64,000 bases of DNA from Plesiomonas sp051652165 (GCF_051652165.1 NZ_JBOFTR010000004.1:186001-250000); one strand, 5' to 3'. Numbered from the stretch's first letter, positions 1 to 8,256 are shown. Notes: generated by a model not told the origin, from the sequence alone. Numbers and translations are program-made.

Positions 1-857
1 TTAAATCACTGACAAATGTGAATGCACAGTTCCAGCGTGGTATGGCAGCATGCCAAACCTTGTTTACCATTTTGGACATGCAACCTGAAAATGATCAGGG
101 TACACGCCATGTTGAGCGTGCAAAAGGCGATCTTGAGTTCCGTAATGTCACTTTTACGTACCCGACCAAAGAGACTCCTGCACTGAAAAATATCAGTTTT
201 ACTGTGCCTGCGGGTAAAACGGTTGCACTTGTTGGCCGTTCGGGTTCGGGAAAATCAACCATCGCTAATTTATTGACACGATTTTACGACATCCAATCGG
301 GTGAAATCTTGCTCGATGGGCATGAGCTACGTGAATACAAACTGGCTGACCTACGCAATCAAGTTGCCTTAGTTTCTCAGCAAGTGCACTTGTTTAATGA
401 CACCGTAGCCAACAATATTGCCTATGCCCGCACGGAACAATATAGCCGTGAACATATTGAGCAAGCGGCTGATATTGCGCATGCTGCCGAATTTATTCAA
501 AAAATGGATCAGGGTTTTGATACGGTAGTGGGTGAAAACGGCGTGCTACTTTCTGGTGGTCAGCGCCAGCGTATTGCTATCGCGCGCGCATTGCTGCGTG
601 ATTGTCCAATTCTGATCCTTGATGAAGCAACTTCAGCATTAGATACCGAATCAGAGCGAGCTATTCAGTCAGCTTTAGATGAGCTGCAAAAAAACCGAAC
701 TGCATTGGTGATTGCACACCGTTTATCGACCATTGAAAGCGCCGATGAAATTTTAGTGATTGATGAAGGCGAAATTGTTGAGCGTGGTCAGCATGCTGAG
801 TTACTGGCAAAAGAGGGTGCTTATGCCCAGTTGCACAGAATGCAGTTTGGGGTGTAA
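1..857 (+). CDS. msbA: MsbA lipid A flippase, C-terminal part (5' end outside window)
   Basis: ATP-binding half of the inner-membrane ABC exporter that flips lipid A-core and phospholipids across the inner membrane. The reading frame is open from base 3 to the left edge, so the gene begins outside the window and only the end of the transmembrane domain plus the nucleotide-binding domain is present. Seen: Walker A GRSGSGKST, Q-loop region, ABC signature LSGGQRQR, Walker B ILILDEATSALD and the H-loop in IAHRLSTI. The sequence is near-identical in layout to E. coli MsbA, ending in MQFG-V. It is followed after 8 bases by lpxK, the usual msbA-lpxK pair, so both act in lipid A supply. A GTG at 18 is internal, not the true start. 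Confidence 0.97.
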   Translation, partial: KSLTNVNAQFQRGMAACQTLFTILDMQPENDQGTRHVERAKGDLEFRNVTFTYPTKETPALKNISFTVPAGKTVALVGRSGSGKSTIANLLTRFYDIQSGEILLDGHELREYKLADLRNQVALVSQQVHLFNDTVANNIAYARTEQYSREHIEQAADIAHAAEFIQKMDQGFDTVVGENGVLLSGGQRQRIAIARALLRDCPILILDEATSALDTESERAIQSALDELQKNRTALVIAHRLSTIESADEILVIDEGEIVERGQHAELLAKEGAYAQLHRMQFGV

Positions 858-865
858 GGCGTAAC

Positions 866-1846
866 ATGATAGAGCGTTTGTGGTTCTCCCGTTCACGCTG
901 GTGTTGGTTGTTATTGCCGCTATCAGGGGTCTTTGCGCTGATCAGCGCAGCACGGCGCAGTGCATTTCGTTTAGGTTGGAAAAAAAGCTGGCGAGCGCCT
1001 GTTCCTGTGGTGGTGGTCGGCAATATTACGGTCGGTGGTAACGGTAAAACACCGATGGTCATCTGGCTGGTGGAGCAGTTGCAAGCGCGCGGGTTTCGGC
1101 CCGCGGTTGTTTCTCGTGGTTATGGGGGGCAGGCTACGCAGTATCCGCTGCTGCTCAATAAACACACTCTTGCCACGCAAGCGGGTGATGAGCCTGTGCT
1201 GATTTATCAGCGTACCGGTGTACCGGTTGCTGTTGACCCAAATCGCAGCTGTGCAGTGCAGGCATTGCTGGCTGAACATACTGTTGATGTGATCATTACT
1301 GATGATGGTTTACAGCATTATGCACTGGCGCGTGATGTTGAAATTGTTATTGTTGATGGTCAGCGCCGTTTTGGTAATGGTTTTTTGTTACCAGCTGGCC
1401 CTCTGCGCGAGAGTATATCGCGTTTACAATCTGTAGATGCAGTGATTGTGAATGGTGGCGATGCACAGCCAGATGAAATTTCGATGCAGTTACAGGCTTA
1501 CTGTGCAGTTAATCTATTAACCGGTGAACAGCGCACCGTTGACGCATTACCTGAAACAGTGGCAATGGCCGGTATTGGTCATCCACCCCGCTTTTTTGCC
1601 ACTTTGCAAACACTGGGCGCGACACCTATCCGCTGTGTTGCTTTTGCTGATCATCAGGCATATAGCAAACAACAACTTATGGCGTTGACATCCGATAAGC
1701 AAATTTTATTGATGACAGAAAAAGATGCCGTAAAGTGTCGGGATTTTATCCAGCCTAATTGGTGGTATTTGCCAGTAAAGGCTCAATTGCCAGAGATAAA
1801 CGGCAGTGCACTATTAGCAAAAATTACGGCAAAAATTGGTGCATAA
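866..1846 (+). CDS. lpxK: Tetraacyldisaccharide 4'-kinase
   Basis: Phosphorylates the 4' position of the lipid A disaccharide precursor (sixth step of the Raetz pathway) at the cytoplasmic face of the inner membrane. The 326-residue product is normal for the family (E. coli 328). It has an N-terminal hydrophobic anchor at about residues 12-30 and a P-loop in VGNITVGGNGKTP at about residues 51-63. DDGLQH, the conserved LpxK motif, lies in the middle and a TEKDAVKC block near the C-terminus. It starts 8 bases after msbA with an AAGGCG ribosome site overlapping the msbA stop, so it is probably co-transcribed. Confidence 0.96.
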   Translation: MIERLWFSRSRWCWLLLPLSGVFALISAARRSAFRLGWKKSWRAPVPVVVVGNITVGGNGKTPMVIWLVEQLQARGFRPAVVSRGYGGQATQYPLLLNKHTLATQAGDEPVLIYQRTGVPVAVDPNRSCAVQALLAEHTVDVIITDDGLQHYALARDVEIVIVDGQRRFGNGFLLPAGPLRESISRLQSVDAVIVNGGDAQPDEISMQLQAYCAVNLLTGEQRTVDALPETVAMAGIGHPPRFFATLQTLGATPIRCVAFADHQAYSKQQLMALTSDKQILLMTEKDAVKCRDFIQPNWWYLPVKAQLPEINGSALLAKITAKIGA

Positions 1847-1885
1847 ATAACAATTATTGCGCAAATAATAAAGAGGAGATGACGT

Positions 1886-2068
1886 ATGGATCACCGTCTA
1901 CTTGAGATTATTGCTTGCCCTGTTTGTAAAGGGAAATTGCAGTATGATAAAGAGAAACAAGAGTTGATTTGTAAATTAGATCGTCTGGCTTACCCTATTA
2001 CGGAAGGTATTCCAGTATTACTGGAAGTGCGCGCTCGTGAGCTCACAGCAGAAGAGATTTTACCATGA
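1886..2068 (+). CDS. ycaR: YcaR, Trm112-like small zinc-ribbon-type protein
   Basis: A 60-residue protein of the UPF0434/Trm112-like family, conserved between lpxK and kdsB in enterobacteria. The sequence MDHRLLEIIACPVC matches the E. coli YcaR start exactly in character. Only a CPVC pair and one further Cys (in ICKLD) are present, so a full four-cysteine zinc site is not evident. A clear GAGGAG site precedes the ATG. Its stop overlaps the kdsB start by four bases (ATGA), implying translational coupling. The function is not established; its partner methyltransferase role in other kingdoms cannot be transferred on this evidence. Confidence 0.93.
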   Translation: MDHRLLEIIACPVCKGKLQYDKEKQELICKLDRLAYPITEGIPVLLEVRARELTAEEILP

Positions 2069-2814
2069 GTTTTATTGTGATTATTCCTGCGCGTTATGCA
2101 TCAACGCGTTTACCCGGTAAGCCATTGGCAGATATTGCCGGAAAACCAATGATTTTACATGTGTTGGAAAAGGCACAACGTGCAGGGGCTGAACGTGTCA
2201 TTGTGGCAACAGATCATCTCGATGTTGCAGCCGTAGTGACGGCCGCAGGTGGTGAAGTGTGCATGACACGTGCTGATCACAATTCGGGTACTGAACGGTT
2301 AGCTGAGGTTATTGAACACTATAATTTTGCTGATGATACGATCATTGTTAATGTACAAGGTGATGAGCCATTGATTCCACCAGCAATTATTCGTCAGGTG
2401 GCTAATAATTTAGCACAGGCTAATCAAGCGCGTATGGCAACATTATCAGTACGTATTGAAGAAGCTGAAGAGGTCTTTAATCCGAATGCAGTAAAAGTAC
2501 TGACCGATCAGCAAGGTTATGCGCTCTATTTTTCACGCGCAGCAATTCCGTGGGATCGTGATAATTTTGCGCGTACAAAAACACAGGTGGGTAATTTTTA
2601 TCAGCGGCATATTGGTATTTATGCTTATCGAGCAGGCTTTATCCGCCAATATGTTAACTGGATACCAAGCCAGCTTGAACAAATAGAGAGCCTTGAACAG
2701 CTACGGGTACTGTGGTACGGCGAGAAAATTCATGTTGCTATAGCAGAACAAGCGCCACCGGCAGGGGTTGATACGCAAGAAGATTTAGATAAAGTGCGTC
2801 AAATTTTAGCGTGA
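2065..2814 (+). CDS. kdsB: CMP-Kdo synthetase (3-deoxy-manno-octulosonate cytidylyltransferase)
   Basis: Activates Kdo with CTP to CMP-Kdo, the donor for the inner core of LPS, in the cytosol. The 249-residue product has the family's N-terminal nucleotide-binding signature IIPARYASTRLPGKPL at residues 5-20. The substrate-binding GDEP motif (VNVQGDEPLIPP) is near residue 97, and SRAAIPWDRD and the ESLEQLRVL block follow. It overlaps ycaR by 4 bases. A strong intrinsic terminator follows at 2841-2866, so the msbA-lpxK-ycaR-kdsB unit probably ends here. Confidence 0.97.
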   Translation: MSFIVIIPARYASTRLPGKPLADIAGKPMILHVLEKAQRAGAERVIVATDHLDVAAVVTAAGGEVCMTRADHNSGTERLAEVIEHYNFADDTIIVNVQGDEPLIPPAIIRQVANNLAQANQARMATLSVRIEEAEEVFNPNAVKVLTDQQGYALYFSRAAIPWDRDNFARTKTQVGNFYQRHIGIYAYRAGFIRQYVNWIPSQLEQIESLEQLRVLWYGEKIHVAIAEQAPPAGVDTQEDLDKVRQILA

Positions 2815-2840
2815 AAGCCAACGTAGTACTAAGTTTGATT

Positions 2841-2869
2841 AAAAAGTCACCGAGAGGTGGCTTTTTTGT
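2841..2869 (+). terminator. Intrinsic terminator after kdsB
   Basis: AAAAAGTCACC (2841-2851) pairs with GGTGGCTTTTT (2856-2866) around a GAGA loop, with a single G-U pair, and runs into a T tract. It ends the lipid A/Kdo unit. Confidence 0.85.
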
Positions 2870-2940
2870 TTGATCCATAAGGTGGAATGATGTCAGATAA
2901 AGCATAAAGGTATTGATACATTAACGCATGGAGAGAGGCT

Positions 2941-3834
2941 ATGGAGTGCCTAACAGAGGAGCTGAGTCTATTACTGGGTGAGAAAGTATCGCGCACGGAG
3001 ATAGTAGGGAAAGGTGTATTTTCAACGGTTTTTGCACTGTATGACAGCAGTAATATCGCTTTTCCTGTGGTTGCAAAAGCCTACCCAATGAGGGGAATGG
3101 CCGAGAGCGAAATCAGCAAACTGTCGGTTTTAGCTCGCCACGCAATGGTGCGTATGCCTACTATTTATGGCGTACACCACTCTGAGCAAAGTGCTGTTTT
3201 TAAAGAAGTGGTTTTGATGGAACGTTTAGCGGGAATTAGCGTAACTGCACCTTGTCGTAGTGCTAACCGTTCATTGGCATTGAGTGAGCAAATTGCAGAT
3301 TGTTTATTGAGTTGGCATCGGGTTGATAGCCAAGGGCTCTCAGGGCTCAGTGGTGAGTTAAGTGATAAGTTATGGCCAAATTGGTATCAACAATATTTAA
3401 CCCGTTTGTGGTCAATGGTTGAAGCAAATATAGGCTTTTGTGATTATGACGAGCGAATTGTACTATATCGTTCACTTAAGCAGTATGATCAGTTTTTTTC
3501 TGAATTTGATGATACATCTGTGCTTGTACACGGCGATTTTAAGCTACGTAATTTACTTAAAGATGCTAAAACTGATCAGTTAATTGCGGCTATTGATCCC
3601 GGTCCAATGCAGTGTGCTCCACGCGAGTTTGATTTAATTCACCTTTGTTGTGAACCTTTTGCAGAGAAAGTATTGTCAACTTATTTACAAAGAGCGCCAG
3701 TTGCTGAGCAATTTGCAGCGCGCCGTTGGTTGTATAAAGTGTGGGATGAGATCGCATGTGGATTAAAAAAAGGAAAACTCGATCACAATATGTTGGCGAT
3801 ATATAACAAACAGCTTACTCCGTGGTTAGGGTAA
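2941..3834 (+). CDS. ycbJ: YcbJ, aminoglycoside-phosphotransferase-fold kinase-like protein
   Basis: A 297-residue protein at the position of E. coli ycbJ (after kdsB, before elyC). It belongs to the APH/choline-kinase-like fold. A glycine-containing N-lobe (VGKGVFSTVFALYD, about residues 22-35) is followed by a conserved lysine region (VVAKAYP). The catalytic loop is VLVHGDFKLRNLL (about residues 197-209), with the HGD...N pattern and a following IDPGP segment replacing the classical metal-binding DxD. The substrate is unknown; the family name does not imply drug resistance. The start ATG follows a GAGAGG site. It converges with elyC, leaving only 40 bases between the stops. Confidence 0.85.
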   Translation: MECLTEELSLLLGEKVSRTEIVGKGVFSTVFALYDSSNIAFPVVAKAYPMRGMAESEISKLSVLARHAMVRMPTIYGVHHSEQSAVFKEVVLMERLAGISVTAPCRSANRSLALSEQIADCLLSWHRVDSQGLSGLSGELSDKLWPNWYQQYLTRLWSMVEANIGFCDYDERIVLYRSLKQYDQFFSEFDDTSVLVHGDFKLRNLLKDAKTDQLIAAIDPGPMQCAPREFDLIHLCCEPFAEKVLSTYLQRAPVAEQFAARRWLYKVWDEIACGLKKGKLDHNMLAIYNKQLTPWLG

Positions 3835-3874
3835 GCGACATACCTCAAAAATAACACCATTAATGTTAGGGGTA

Positions 3875-4633
3875 TTACACAGACTTCAGTGTTAACCACC
3901 ACTCACCAAGTAATTCATACCATGCACGCTCGCTGCGCTCCATATAGTTCGCGGCGGGCAGGTATTGCTCCCAAATATGGCCTTTTCCTTCAGAAGAGAG
4001 TTGATTAGCCGGTGCAGGAATAGGGTGCATACCATTTTGAGCAAATAAGCGCATCGCACGCGGCATATGGCTCGCAGAGGTGACTAATACCGCTGGCTGA
4101 TTATTAATCAAGGCTTTCATTGCTACGGCTTCATCTTCTGTATCACGCGGTGTTTCAATCAAAATTATATCTTCTTTTGGAACACCTAAACTGGACGCTA
4201 CCTGAGCTGCCACACGAGCACTACTCACTTCTGATGCAGAAGGTGCACCACTGAATACTAGCTTGGCTTTGGGGTGCATACGATAAATTCGAATACCTTC
4301 GGCAATACGCGCTAATGTATTACGCCCAACTTGTGAACTGGGTGGGAGTAGAGGATCGTACAGATACGAGCCGCCGAGTACCAAAACATAGCTGACATCT
4401 CCGCTCGGTTGGTACACTGGAAACTGATCTTCACGTGGTTTAAGTAATCGATCAGCAATAGGTTCGCTAGATAATAACAATAACGCACACCAACTTAGGG
4501 TAATTAACCCTCGTCCACTACGTTGCCATCGGCTGAACCATAACAATAATATGCCTACTAGCATAACGAAGATTATGCTTGGTAAAGGCATCAACAGTGC
4601 GCCAATAATTTTTTTGAGCTCAAACATAGGCAT
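3875..4633 (-). CDS. elyC: ElyC envelope biogenesis factor (YcbC, DUF218)
   Basis: A 252-residue inner-membrane protein needed in E. coli for peptidoglycan assembly at low temperature through undecaprenyl-phosphate metabolism. Two hydrophobic N-terminal segments (about residues 10-30 and 38-56) are followed by a DUF218 domain beginning at YVLVLGGSYLYDP. It contains the conserved PSASEVSSAR, DTEDEA and VTSASHMPRAM blocks. In E. coli elyC is adjacent to cmoM. Here about 5 kb of foreign-looking DNA intervenes on its upstream side. The start ATG is at 4631-4633. Confidence 0.93.
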   Translation of the reverse strand: MPMFELKKIIGALLMPLPSIIFVMLVGILLLWFSRWQRSGRGLITLSWCALLLLSSEPIADRLLKPREDQFPVYQPSGDVSYVLVLGGSYLYDPLLPPSSQVGRNTLARIAEGIRIYRMHPKAKLVFSGAPSASEVSSARVAAQVASSLGVPKEDIILIETPRDTEDEAVAMKALINNQPAVLVTSASHMPRAMRLFAQNGMHPIPAPANQLSSEGKGHIWEQYLPAANYMERSERAWYELLGEWWLTLKSV

Positions 4634-5028
4634 CCTTTAGGGCTGACTCTGACAAAATAGAGTAGTACATGCAGCCAAGAAAGAGAACTATATTGCATAA
4701 TTACTCATTATTACCCCTTTTTTGTGAGGGATGTAGAAAATACATCATACTTATTCATATGATGACAAAGAGTACTGAATGGCCATATCACTGGAGAAAC
4801 ACCAAAAATGGGATAAGAAAAGTAAGAGTGAAATACAAAAAATATTTTATTTATCATTAGCATATAGGGCTGATTACGTTTCTCTGTGTTGACAATATAA
4901 ACGAGTCTTTTTCGGAAAAACAGTGTAATAGCCCAGAGTATAGGAAACGTATCTATTCACTCATTGACGTAAATGATAACAGAGAGGATAGGTTGCTTTA
5001 CATAAATGTAATCGTTTCGTGTCTTTTT
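4634..5028. other. Left flank of accessory block, no convincing gene
   Basis: AT-rich DNA upstream of elyC. One open frame at 4669-4860 encodes a basic 63-residue peptide without a ribosome site, family resemblance or plausible domain, so it is not called. A bulged inverted repeat (GGGCTGATTAC near 4867 against GTAATAGCCC near 4926) surrounds a TTGACA hexamer, but no good -10 element is found at the right distance. No tRNA, integrase or insertion-sequence end is visible at the border with elyC. Confidence 0.5.
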
Positions 5029-5217
5029 TTAGTAAGTCGTCGTGTAATTGAGTAGGTGTAACAGAATGCTTGGATTTTTTCTAATAGCAACTTCAATAAT
5101 AATATCGATAATATTTAACAATAGAAGTACGCCAAATACAATACTCACCGCTTTAAACGAGATTTTATTGCAAAGCAAAAAGACTGTAGATTTTAGAGAA
5201 TTGCGTCCAGAAAACAT
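5029..5217 (-). CDS. Putative small membrane protein, unrecognised
   Basis: A 62-residue open frame read leftward, with a near-ideal ribosome site AAGGAG five bases before its ATG (minus strand, just right of 5217). A central hydrophobic run (VSIVFGVLLLLNIIDIIIEVA, split by one D) could span the membrane once; both ends are polar, with a basic N-terminus (GRNSLK). No family is recognised. A second open frame (5048-5236, plus strand) overlaps it in antisense but has a much poorer start. Three operator-like ATAAC-N4-GTTAT units lie just upstream (5244-5295). It sits between elyC and the histidine decarboxylase genes, and its link to them is unknown. It could still be a chance frame in AT-rich DNA. 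Confidence 0.4.
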   Translation of the reverse strand: MFSGRNSLKSTVFLLCNKISFKAVSIVFGVLLLLNIIDIIIEVAIRKNPSILLHLLNYTTTY

Positions 5218-5243
5218 AACAGCTCCTTCTATATAGCATATAT

Positions 5244-5295
5244 ATAACTATTGTTATGTTGATGTATTTATAACACTGTTTATAACTATGGTTAT
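5244..5295. promoter_or_regulatory. Cluster of ATAAC-N4-GTTAT inverted repeats
   Basis: Two good copies, ATAACTATTGTTAT (5244-5257) and ATAACTATGGTTAT (5282-5295). A third weaker one, ATAACACTGTTTAT (5270-5283), overlaps the last. Each is an inverted repeat with a 4-base spacer, as expected for a dimeric regulator. The cluster lies 27-78 bases upstream of the small minus-strand ORF start. The regulator is unknown. AT-rich composition raises the chance background. Confidence 0.35.
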
Positions 5296-5626
5296 TAAAT
5301 AATATATAGATATAAAAAGAAAGGTAATTAAACACATTGTAACAAAATAAGTGAAATGAATACTAAAAAATAGTGTCTTTACTCTATTTTAAGCAAAGTG
5401 AAGTTAAGCCTCGTTTATGTAATTTATTTTACGTCTTGTGGCTTGCACAGTATGCCTATTTATTTCTTAGCAATTACTAAATTAATATTTCATTTATTTA
5501 TAATAAAATGTATTAGATAAAATGTGTCATTAAGCTAACTGAATTTATATGTCTATGTATAAATTAAATATTCACTTACAAGGTGAGTATTTTGATTACG
5601 CTTAAAATTGTGGTGAATATAAAAAC
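5296..5626. other. AT-rich gene-free stretch upstream of hdcA
   Basis: No credible coding frame on either strand. The DNA is strongly AT-rich with many short A/T runs. It presumably contributes promoter or H-NS-silenced DNA for the histidine decarboxylase locus, but no specific promoter can be singled out with confidence. Confidence 0.4.
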
Positions 5627-5642
5627 GTGACACGTATCACCA
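5625..5642. promoter_or_regulatory. CRP-like site upstream of pyruvoyl histidine decarboxylase
   Basis: GTGA-CACGTA-TCAC (5627-5640) matches the CRP core GTGA-N6-TCAC exactly, with both outer positions (T and A) substituted. It lies about 87 bases before the hdcA start. A short palindrome CCAATATTGG follows at 5644-5653. This suggests catabolite control of hdcA; the call rests on the motif alone. Confidence 0.5.
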
Positions 5643-5720
5643 ACCAATATTGGGACTCCCGTATTTTATTCTTAGTTTAGTAGGCAACTTTGGCCTGTAC
5701 TTATAATGAGGATATATAAA

Positions 5721-6602
5721 ATGCGCGCACCTAAAATTGATAAAACTGCAATTAGCCCATTTGAACAATATTGTGATGGTTATGGAGCACCAGGTGCACA
5801 AGGATTAGGTTATGTCTCTGTTTTAAAAGTCTCTTCCGGTACAGTATATAAAACAGATGATATGCTGCTTGATGGCATTGTTGCGTATGATCGCTCTGAA
5901 TGTAATGATGCCTATGTTGGTCAAATTAATATGCTGACAGCCTCAAGTTTTTGTGGGTTAGCAGGTCAAGTGTGGGGGCATGACTTAGCAATACATGAAG
6001 ATATTTATAACAATAAAATATCAACAGTATTAGAAGCTAAACAGTACGATGGTTCTATGCTAAAAGTGTATGATGCGCAGCCGTTATTAGATGCGGGTAA
6101 AGAGCTCTTTGGCAGTGAAGCTAATCGCCGCTTTCCATTACTACCTGGTGCACATGTTATTTGTGCTAATAAAAGTGTGACATCTTATCGCCCAGTAACC
6201 GGTGAACTTAAAGAGGGTGAGGCTTATGGCGTTTGGTCATTTATTGCCATTTCACTGTCAAAAGATCGTGATAATTGCGCAGACTTGTTTATTGAAGATG
6301 CCGGTTTGTGGACAAAAAATGATAATGAAGCAGATTTGATTTCCTTCCTTAAAGAACACCGTAAATCAGTCGTATGGTCAGTTGTATCATGCGGTGAAGA
6401 TTCACATGTATTATTCGACCGTACTTATGTAGGCTTTGCTTATTCCATAATGAAACCGGGTGAAATTGGCACTGCATTAACTTGTGCACCGTATGCTACA
6501 TTGGCACGAAATGCGATTCCTTCTACTGGCTTTCATAGCCTAAATACTATGCAATTAAATGATTGGCTGGCCGATCGTAAATTGCCACGAATGACTAAAT
6601 AA
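5721..6602 (+). CDS. hdcA: Pyruvoyl-dependent histidine decarboxylase proenzyme
   Basis: Converts histidine to histamine and CO2, consuming a proton. The proenzyme self-cleaves between two serines to give a beta chain and an alpha chain capped by a pyruvoyl group. Seen: the cleavage motif TASSFCG with Ser75-Ser76 (bases 5943-5948). YDRSE at 56-60 aligns with the substrate-binding Tyr62/Asp63 of the Lactobacillus 30a enzyme. FIEDAG with Glu192 aligns with its catalytic Glu197. QINM, CANK, YGVWS and GFAY blocks are also shared. The 293-residue length is close to the family's roughly 310. The ATG at 5721 is preferred over the in-frame ATG at 5706, because GAGG (5708-5711) is 9 bases upstream of the former. 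This family is typical of Gram-positive bacteria; finding it in an enterobacterial-type genome is unusual. No maturation gene hdcB is nearby. Confidence 0.93.
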   Translation: MRAPKIDKTAISPFEQYCDGYGAPGAQGLGYVSVLKVSSGTVYKTDDMLLDGIVAYDRSECNDAYVGQINMLTASSFCGLAGQVWGHDLAIHEDIYNNKISTVLEAKQYDGSMLKVYDAQPLLDAGKELFGSEANRRFPLLPGAHVICANKSVTSYRPVTGELKEGEAYGVWSFIAISLSKDRDNCADLFIEDAGLWTKNDNEADLISFLKEHRKSVVWSVVSCGEDSHVLFDRTYVGFAYSIMKPGEIGTALTCAPYATLARNAIPSTGFHSLNTMQLNDWLADRKLPRMTK

Positions 6603-6617
6603 CATTGCCTCAACAAT

Positions 6618-6698
6618 AAAAAGCAGCGTGTAAAAATATCTATTATTGTATGGTGGATTAATTTCATACAATTTTACGGCATGCTGCTGCTTTTTTTT
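6618..6698 (+). terminator. Long hairpin terminator or attenuator between hdcA and antiporter
   Basis: An outer stem AAAAAGCAGC (6618-6627) with GCTGCTTTTT (6686-6695) encloses an inner stem TTGTATG (6646-6652) with CATACAA (6665-6671), and ends in eight T residues. It lies directly after hdcA and before the antiporter, so readthrough would set the ratio of decarboxylase to transporter. Confidence 0.7.
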
Positions 6699-6745
6699 CG
6701 ATAGTCATGTTTTTTAATAATTATAATATGGATAAGGTCTACGTC

Positions 6746-8101
6746 ATGGCAGAATTGTCAGGTAAAAATGCACATAAAATAGGGTTGGCAGCTCTTACAT
6801 TAGTAACTGCGTCAAATATGATGGGGTCGGGTGTATTTATGCTACCCACCAATCTTGCAGGTATTGGGTATATCTCATTATGGGGTTGGGTAATTACTAT
6901 TATCGGGGTTATTTCACTTGCACTCGTGTTTGCCAAATCAAGTTTTATTAATCCTAGAATTGGCGGTATTGTTTCTTACGCGAAAGACTCATTTGGCCCT
7001 TTTGTTGGTTTTCAGTCAACAATTTGCTATTGGATTAGCGCCTGGATTGGTAATGTTGCACTATTAGTTGCAGGTGTCGGGTATCTTAGCTATTTTTTCC
7101 CTATTTTGCATCAGCCAATTTATAGCTGTATTACATCAATTATTATTTTATGGGGGTTTATTTTACTCGGATCATGCGGGGCTAATATTGCTGGGCGTTC
7201 ACAATCATTTACCGCTGGTTGTATGTTAGTTGTTGTATTAGGTGTAGGCTTTTTAGGCTGGTTTTGGTTTAAGCCTGATAATTTCACCCAAGTTTATAAT
7301 GCAACTGGCAAGAGTGATTTGAGTGCAGTGATGAGTGCAGCCTCTATTGCATTGTGGGTTTTTTTAGGCGTGGAGTCAGCTGTCGTATCAACCGGTCAAG
7401 TCAAAGATCCTGAACGCACAGTACCAAAAGCGACAGTGTTTGGTTTGCTAATTACTGCAGTATGTTATGTAAGCAGTTGCTCAGTTATTATGGGTATTGT
7501 TCCCCATGAAATTTTGGTTCACTCGCCAGCGCCATTTGCGGCTGCTGCCAGCTACATGTTTGGCCCACTGGCTGGTAAAATTGTCTCTGCACTGAGTATT
7601 ATTGCTTGCTTTGGTTCGTTATCCGGTTGGTTGATTTTACAATCTGAAGCACCACGTGCTGCGGCAAAAGATGGTATTTTCCCTTCATTTTTTAGCGATA
7701 CCAATAAAAATGATGTGCCGATGAAGAGTCTGGTATTTACCGGTATTTTGATGAGTTTAGTGCTGTTTATGACTGCATCACCAAACTTAGCAAAACAGTT
7801 TGAGATTATTATTCTGTTATCGGTATTTGCATCGTTATTGCCTTATATTTATGCCATTATCTCATTACCTATTTTAATGATTAATAAAGATCTCACTAAA
7901 ACATCAGTCTTTAAATTTTATCTGGTACTGGTTTGTATTGCCTTCGCCTACTGCTTATATGCACTGTTAGGTTCTGGAAATAACTCTTTGTACTGGGGGA
8001 TTTTAATGGTGATGATTACTATTCCTCTGTATATTTATGTTGCAGTTAGAAAACATAAAGAAGAAGTGGGAAGTCTCTCTCAGGATATATCAATAAAATA
8101 A
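6746..8101 (+). CDS. APC-family amino acid antiporter, probable histidine/histamine exchanger
   Basis: An inner-membrane protein of 451 residues with about twelve hydrophobic segments. It resembles the basic amino acid/polyamine antiporter group (AdiC, CadB, PotE). The first helix carries the substrate-binding signature SNMMGSGVFMLP (about residues 22-33), and a second conserved stretch, WVFLGVESAVVSTGQVKDPERTVPKAT, covers helix 6 and the following loop. The ATG at 6746 is chosen because AAGG (6734-6737) stands 8 bases upstream; an in-frame ATG at 6707 lacks such a site. Lying between two histidine decarboxylases, its substrate is inferred as histidine in and histamine out. The family assignment is firm and the substrate is inference. 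Confidence 0.85.
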   Translation: MAELSGKNAHKIGLAALTLVTASNMMGSGVFMLPTNLAGIGYISLWGWVITIIGVISLALVFAKSSFINPRIGGIVSYAKDSFGPFVGFQSTICYWISAWIGNVALLVAGVGYLSYFFPILHQPIYSCITSIIILWGFILLGSCGANIAGRSQSFTAGCMLVVVLGVGFLGWFWFKPDNFTQVYNATGKSDLSAVMSAASIALWVFLGVESAVVSTGQVKDPERTVPKATVFGLLITAVCYVSSCSVIMGIVPHEILVHSPAPFAAAASYMFGPLAGKIVSALSIIACFGSLSGWLILQSEAPRAAAKDGIFPSFFSDTNKNDVPMKSLVFTGILMSLVLFMTASPNLAKQFEIIILLSVFASLLPYIYAIISLPILMINKDLTKTSVFKFYLVLVCIAFAYCLYALLGSGNNSLYWGILMVMITIPLYIYVAVRKHKEEVGSLSQDISIK

Positions 8102-8256
8102 AGTGCTATATGTTCGCATAGTGCTGTGCATGCCAAATAATATTGCAATTTATTTTATCTATTTATCTCTCTATTTAATATTCAACCATGAAGGTTTACG
8201 GAGAAGAAATATTCATGTTTTCGTGAACTTCTGCAAAACACATTAAAGGTATTATC

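Noticed and set aside
2941..3834. Aminoglycoside resistance kinase
   Set aside because: The fold is shared, but position and sequence are those of ycbJ, which is not a resistance gene.
4669..4860. 63-codon open frame right of elyC
   Set aside because: No ribosome site, no family resemblance, Lys/Tyr-rich composition of translated AT-rich DNA.
8187..8224. Possible 12-codon leader peptide before hdc
   Set aside because: The frame beginning ATGAAGGTTTAC ends quickly, but it has no ribosome site and no histidine codons, so an attenuation leader is not supported.
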